Shown: positions 62,598 through 64,000 of the stretch, piece after piece | Position numbering within the stretch: the stretch's first letter is position 1 | Layout of the letters: every line of letters begins with the position of its first letter | Source of the DNA: an uncultured Ectothiorhodospiraceae bacterium | GTDB taxonomy: Bacteria; Pseudomonadota; Gammaproteobacteria; UBA6429; Thiohalophilaceae | Reading direction: 5' to 3' | Assembly: GCA_947260005.1 (NCBI GenBank) | Contig: CAMYOL010000007.1 | Location: forward strand, 299,574-363,573 | DNA: 64,000 nt | Notes under the pieces: model-generated | Database searches by the model: none | Seen by the model: only the letters and a program-made list of their open reading frames with translations | What the model was told of the DNA's origin: nothing | Translations under genes and position numbers: made by a program

Positions 62598-63752
62598 CTA
62601 GGCCTCTAAAACAATTAGCGGTGTAAACATCTCCAACTCACTTACTCCCCCATGAACACCGTAATGAAAAAACTTCTGCTCCTGCGGTAACCAGTCTTTA
62701 ACGACATAATTATCTTTCATGATCAGTGTAAAATCACCAATTCGTTCGGCCAGTTTAGGATGGGGCTCGCCCAAACCAAAATAATGATCATTAATTAATT
62801 TATGACTTGGAATACAATCTAACTGTTCAGCAAAGTTGAAAGTTACATAATCATTAAATAATTCATGTTTATCCGGTGCAACATAACAATAAGCCACTCT
62901 CGGTTCGCCACTTAATGGGGCGTTTAAACAGTTTTGCAGAATTGGATGATCATTTATGGTAATACATCGTTCAGGCATCGTATCAATAAAACCATGATCG
63001 GATGTTATTAGCAACAGACTATTTGTACCGGCAATCTCTGATATAAATCGTTTAGTTTCAGACTGTAGTTGCTGAAAATGTATAGCCACTTGTTCACTTT
63101 GGTTACCATGTACATGAGATAGATGATCAAACTGAGACCAATAGGCATAAATATATTGTTTATCCTGACCGTCTTTCACTCCGTCTCGTATTTGATCAAA
63201 CATTTCAGAAAGATCATTATATCCACGTTTTTGAGCAACTCCGGTGTGGGCTTTATTGAAAGTCGTGTCCAGGATCCAGTTTTCTGAGACCACAATACTG
63301 TTGCAGTCTAACTGATCAAAAAACACGGGATGTTGATACAATTCAGCAAGATTATATCCCTGCTCCGTCAGTTCACTATCCGTACCACGTAAACGAAAGG
63401 GTAAAACCGCCGTTACGCCGCCCACTTCTCTTAAATAAGTAAACCAACCCGTTAAACCATGCTGTTGCGGGGCAAGGCCGGTCATAAAGGCTGAAATACT
63501 GGTCGCCGTGGTCGATGGAAAGACTGAGGTTAACTCGCCTGTGCAATGAGAGCGAAACAAACCCGTTGTTGATTGAACATAGCGATGACCCAGTCCATCA
63601 ATGACGAGTAAAACAATGTTGTCATAATGCGCCAAATCAATTCCGCTAACAGCAGCACACTCGGGATACACACCTTTGTCCCGTCCATAGACCTGTCCCA
63701 GGCTGGACATCAAATTAACCAGGCTGTTGCCCTCGTAATCAGGTAAATACAT
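62598..63752 (-). CDS. Alkaline-phosphatase-family / nucleotide pyrophosphatase-type enzyme
   Basis: 384 residues with the type I phosphodiesterase/nucleotide pyrophosphatase fold. The metal Asp is in IVLLVIDGLGHRYVQ, the nucleophile Thr or Ser in TSVFPSTTATSISAFMTGLA, then PQQHGLTGWF, YWSQFDHLSHVHG and LLITSDHGFIDTMPE with the second metal ligands. No signal peptide. Such enzymes hydrolyse phosphodiesters or phosphonates. Placement beside the PhnD-like gene is suggestive, but they are convergent and not in one operon. Confidence 0.9.
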   Translation of the reverse strand: MYLPDYEGNSLVNLMSSLGQVYGRDKGVYPECAAVSGIDLAHYDNIVLLVIDGLGHRYVQSTTGLFRSHCTGELTSVFPSTTATSISAFMTGLAPQQHGLTGWFTYLREVGGVTAVLPFRLRGTDSELTEQGYNLAELYQHPVFFDQLDCNSIVVSENWILDTTFNKAHTGVAQKRGYNDLSEMFDQIRDGVKDGQDKQYIYAYWSQFDHLSHVHGNQSEQVAIHFQQLQSETKRFISEIAGTNSLLLITSDHGFIDTMPERCITINDHPILQNCLNAPLSGEPRVAYCYVAPDKHELFNDYVTFNFAEQLDCIPSHKLINDHYFGLGEPHPKLAERIGDFTLIMKDNYVVKDWLPQEQKFFHYGVHGGVSELEMFTPLIVLEA

Positions 63753-63896
63753 GAATTAACCTCCCACCAACACTCATGTAAATTTTTTATTGAAAATCAT
63801 CAGCTTACAAACTTTCATATGTTCAGCTTTGGTTCATGGTCACAAGCCTATTCTACCCATCACACAATAACCATCCACATCAAGCGGAGGTGGATT

Positions 63897-64000
63897 ATGA
63901 ATAACACACTAACAAAGTCAGCACTCATCGCGATTACCTTACTGGGATTCATCGGTATGAGTAGCCAAACGCTCGCTTCACAACGAGATGACTCGCTAAA
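63897..64000 (+). CDS. Start of a secreted protein (cut by window end)
   Basis: Only the first 34 codons are in the window: MNNTLTKSALIAITLLGFIG then MSSQTLASQRDD. This is a classical signal peptide with cleavage after LAS or nearby. GGAGGTGG lies four bases before the ATG, an unusually strong ribosome site, so expression may be high. Identity unknown. Confidence 0.75.
   Translation, partial: MNNTLTKSALIAITLLGFIGMSSQTLASQRDDSL

Noticed and set aside
1-64000. tRNA or rRNA genes
   Set aside because: No cloverleaf with a T-loop consensus or rRNA-like stretch was recognised by eye; a covariance-model search would settle it.

Overview
The window is a continuous piece of a gammaproteobacterial chromosome with moderate GC and coding on both strands. 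Recognisable housekeeping genes (ispG, mltF, zapE, msrA, trmO, ygiQ, SlyD-type FKBP, SirB1 family, YihY family, SixA-type phosphatase) and many small conserved proteins of unknown role all fit this class. A free-living, environmentally responsive lifestyle is suggested by a chemoreceptor, three PilZ/receiver-type signalling proteins, two membrane-bound GGDEF-EAL proteins, an ECF sigma factor and several thiol-redox proteins. I cannot name the genus. A few small proteins look like ones I associate with sulfur-oxidising gammaproteobacteria, but that is an impression. I recognised no rRNA, tRNA, complete IS element or CRISPR array.

Layout. 1-1.1 kb: the 3' part of a chemoreceptor gene, then a relic tail of a second copy and dispersed repeats. 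1.1-8.5 kb: aspartic protease, methyltransferase, ispG, mltF, an EamA exporter, a possible 42-aa ORF, a zinc-ribbon protein and a DnaJ-related protein. 8.5-13.3 kb: small signalling, redox and unknown proteins, an orphan Xre/ParS-type antitoxin, a Rieske protein and a FliB-type lysine methylase. 13.3-15.6 kb: a two-gene peptidoglycan-trimming unit, a Csd4-type M14/M99 carboxypeptidase plus a Tat-exported M15 peptidase. 15.7-19.5 kb: a fusion of helix-turn-helix, [2Fe-2S] ferredoxin and reductase-like domains, a PilZ protein and a flippase-like membrane protein. 19.5-23.0 kb: an AT-rich block that looks acquired, bounded on the left by dispersed inverted repeats and holding small membrane proteins, a lipoprotein, a phosphatase and a clear pseudogene.

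23-33 kb: a lipoprotein plus secreted protein pair, an acyl-CoA desaturase, a SodC-like protein that has lost its metal ligands, an operon of ECF sigma factor, DUF3619-like and DUF3106 proteins, a cold-shock protein and YgiQ. 33-43 kb: a GGDEF-EAL protein with three small companions, a TlpA-type thioredoxin, TrmO, an iron alcohol dehydrogenase with an ABM monooxygenase, a PilG/PilH-like receiver, a PstS-like protein, ZapE and a RutE-like nitroreductase. 43-58 kb: mostly single housekeeping or stress genes. 58-64 kb: a DUF4395-rhodanese fusion, a PhnD-like binding protein overlapping a second GGDEF-EAL gene by one base, and an alkaline-phosphatase-family enzyme.

How they work together. Two themes recur. 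One is c-di-GMP and surface signalling: the chemoreceptor, PilZ proteins, two dual-domain c-di-GMP enzymes and the PilG-like receiver. The other is envelope shaping and protection: MltF, the Csd4/M15 pair, the sigma-factor unit, MsrA, peroxiredoxin and thioredoxin-like proteins. The best candidates for something under-described are the Csd4/M15 pair, the PhnD-like sensor joined to a c-di-GMP enzyme, the HTH-ferredoxin-reductase fusion, the metal-less SodC-like protein, and two stop codons embedded in short tandem repeats.
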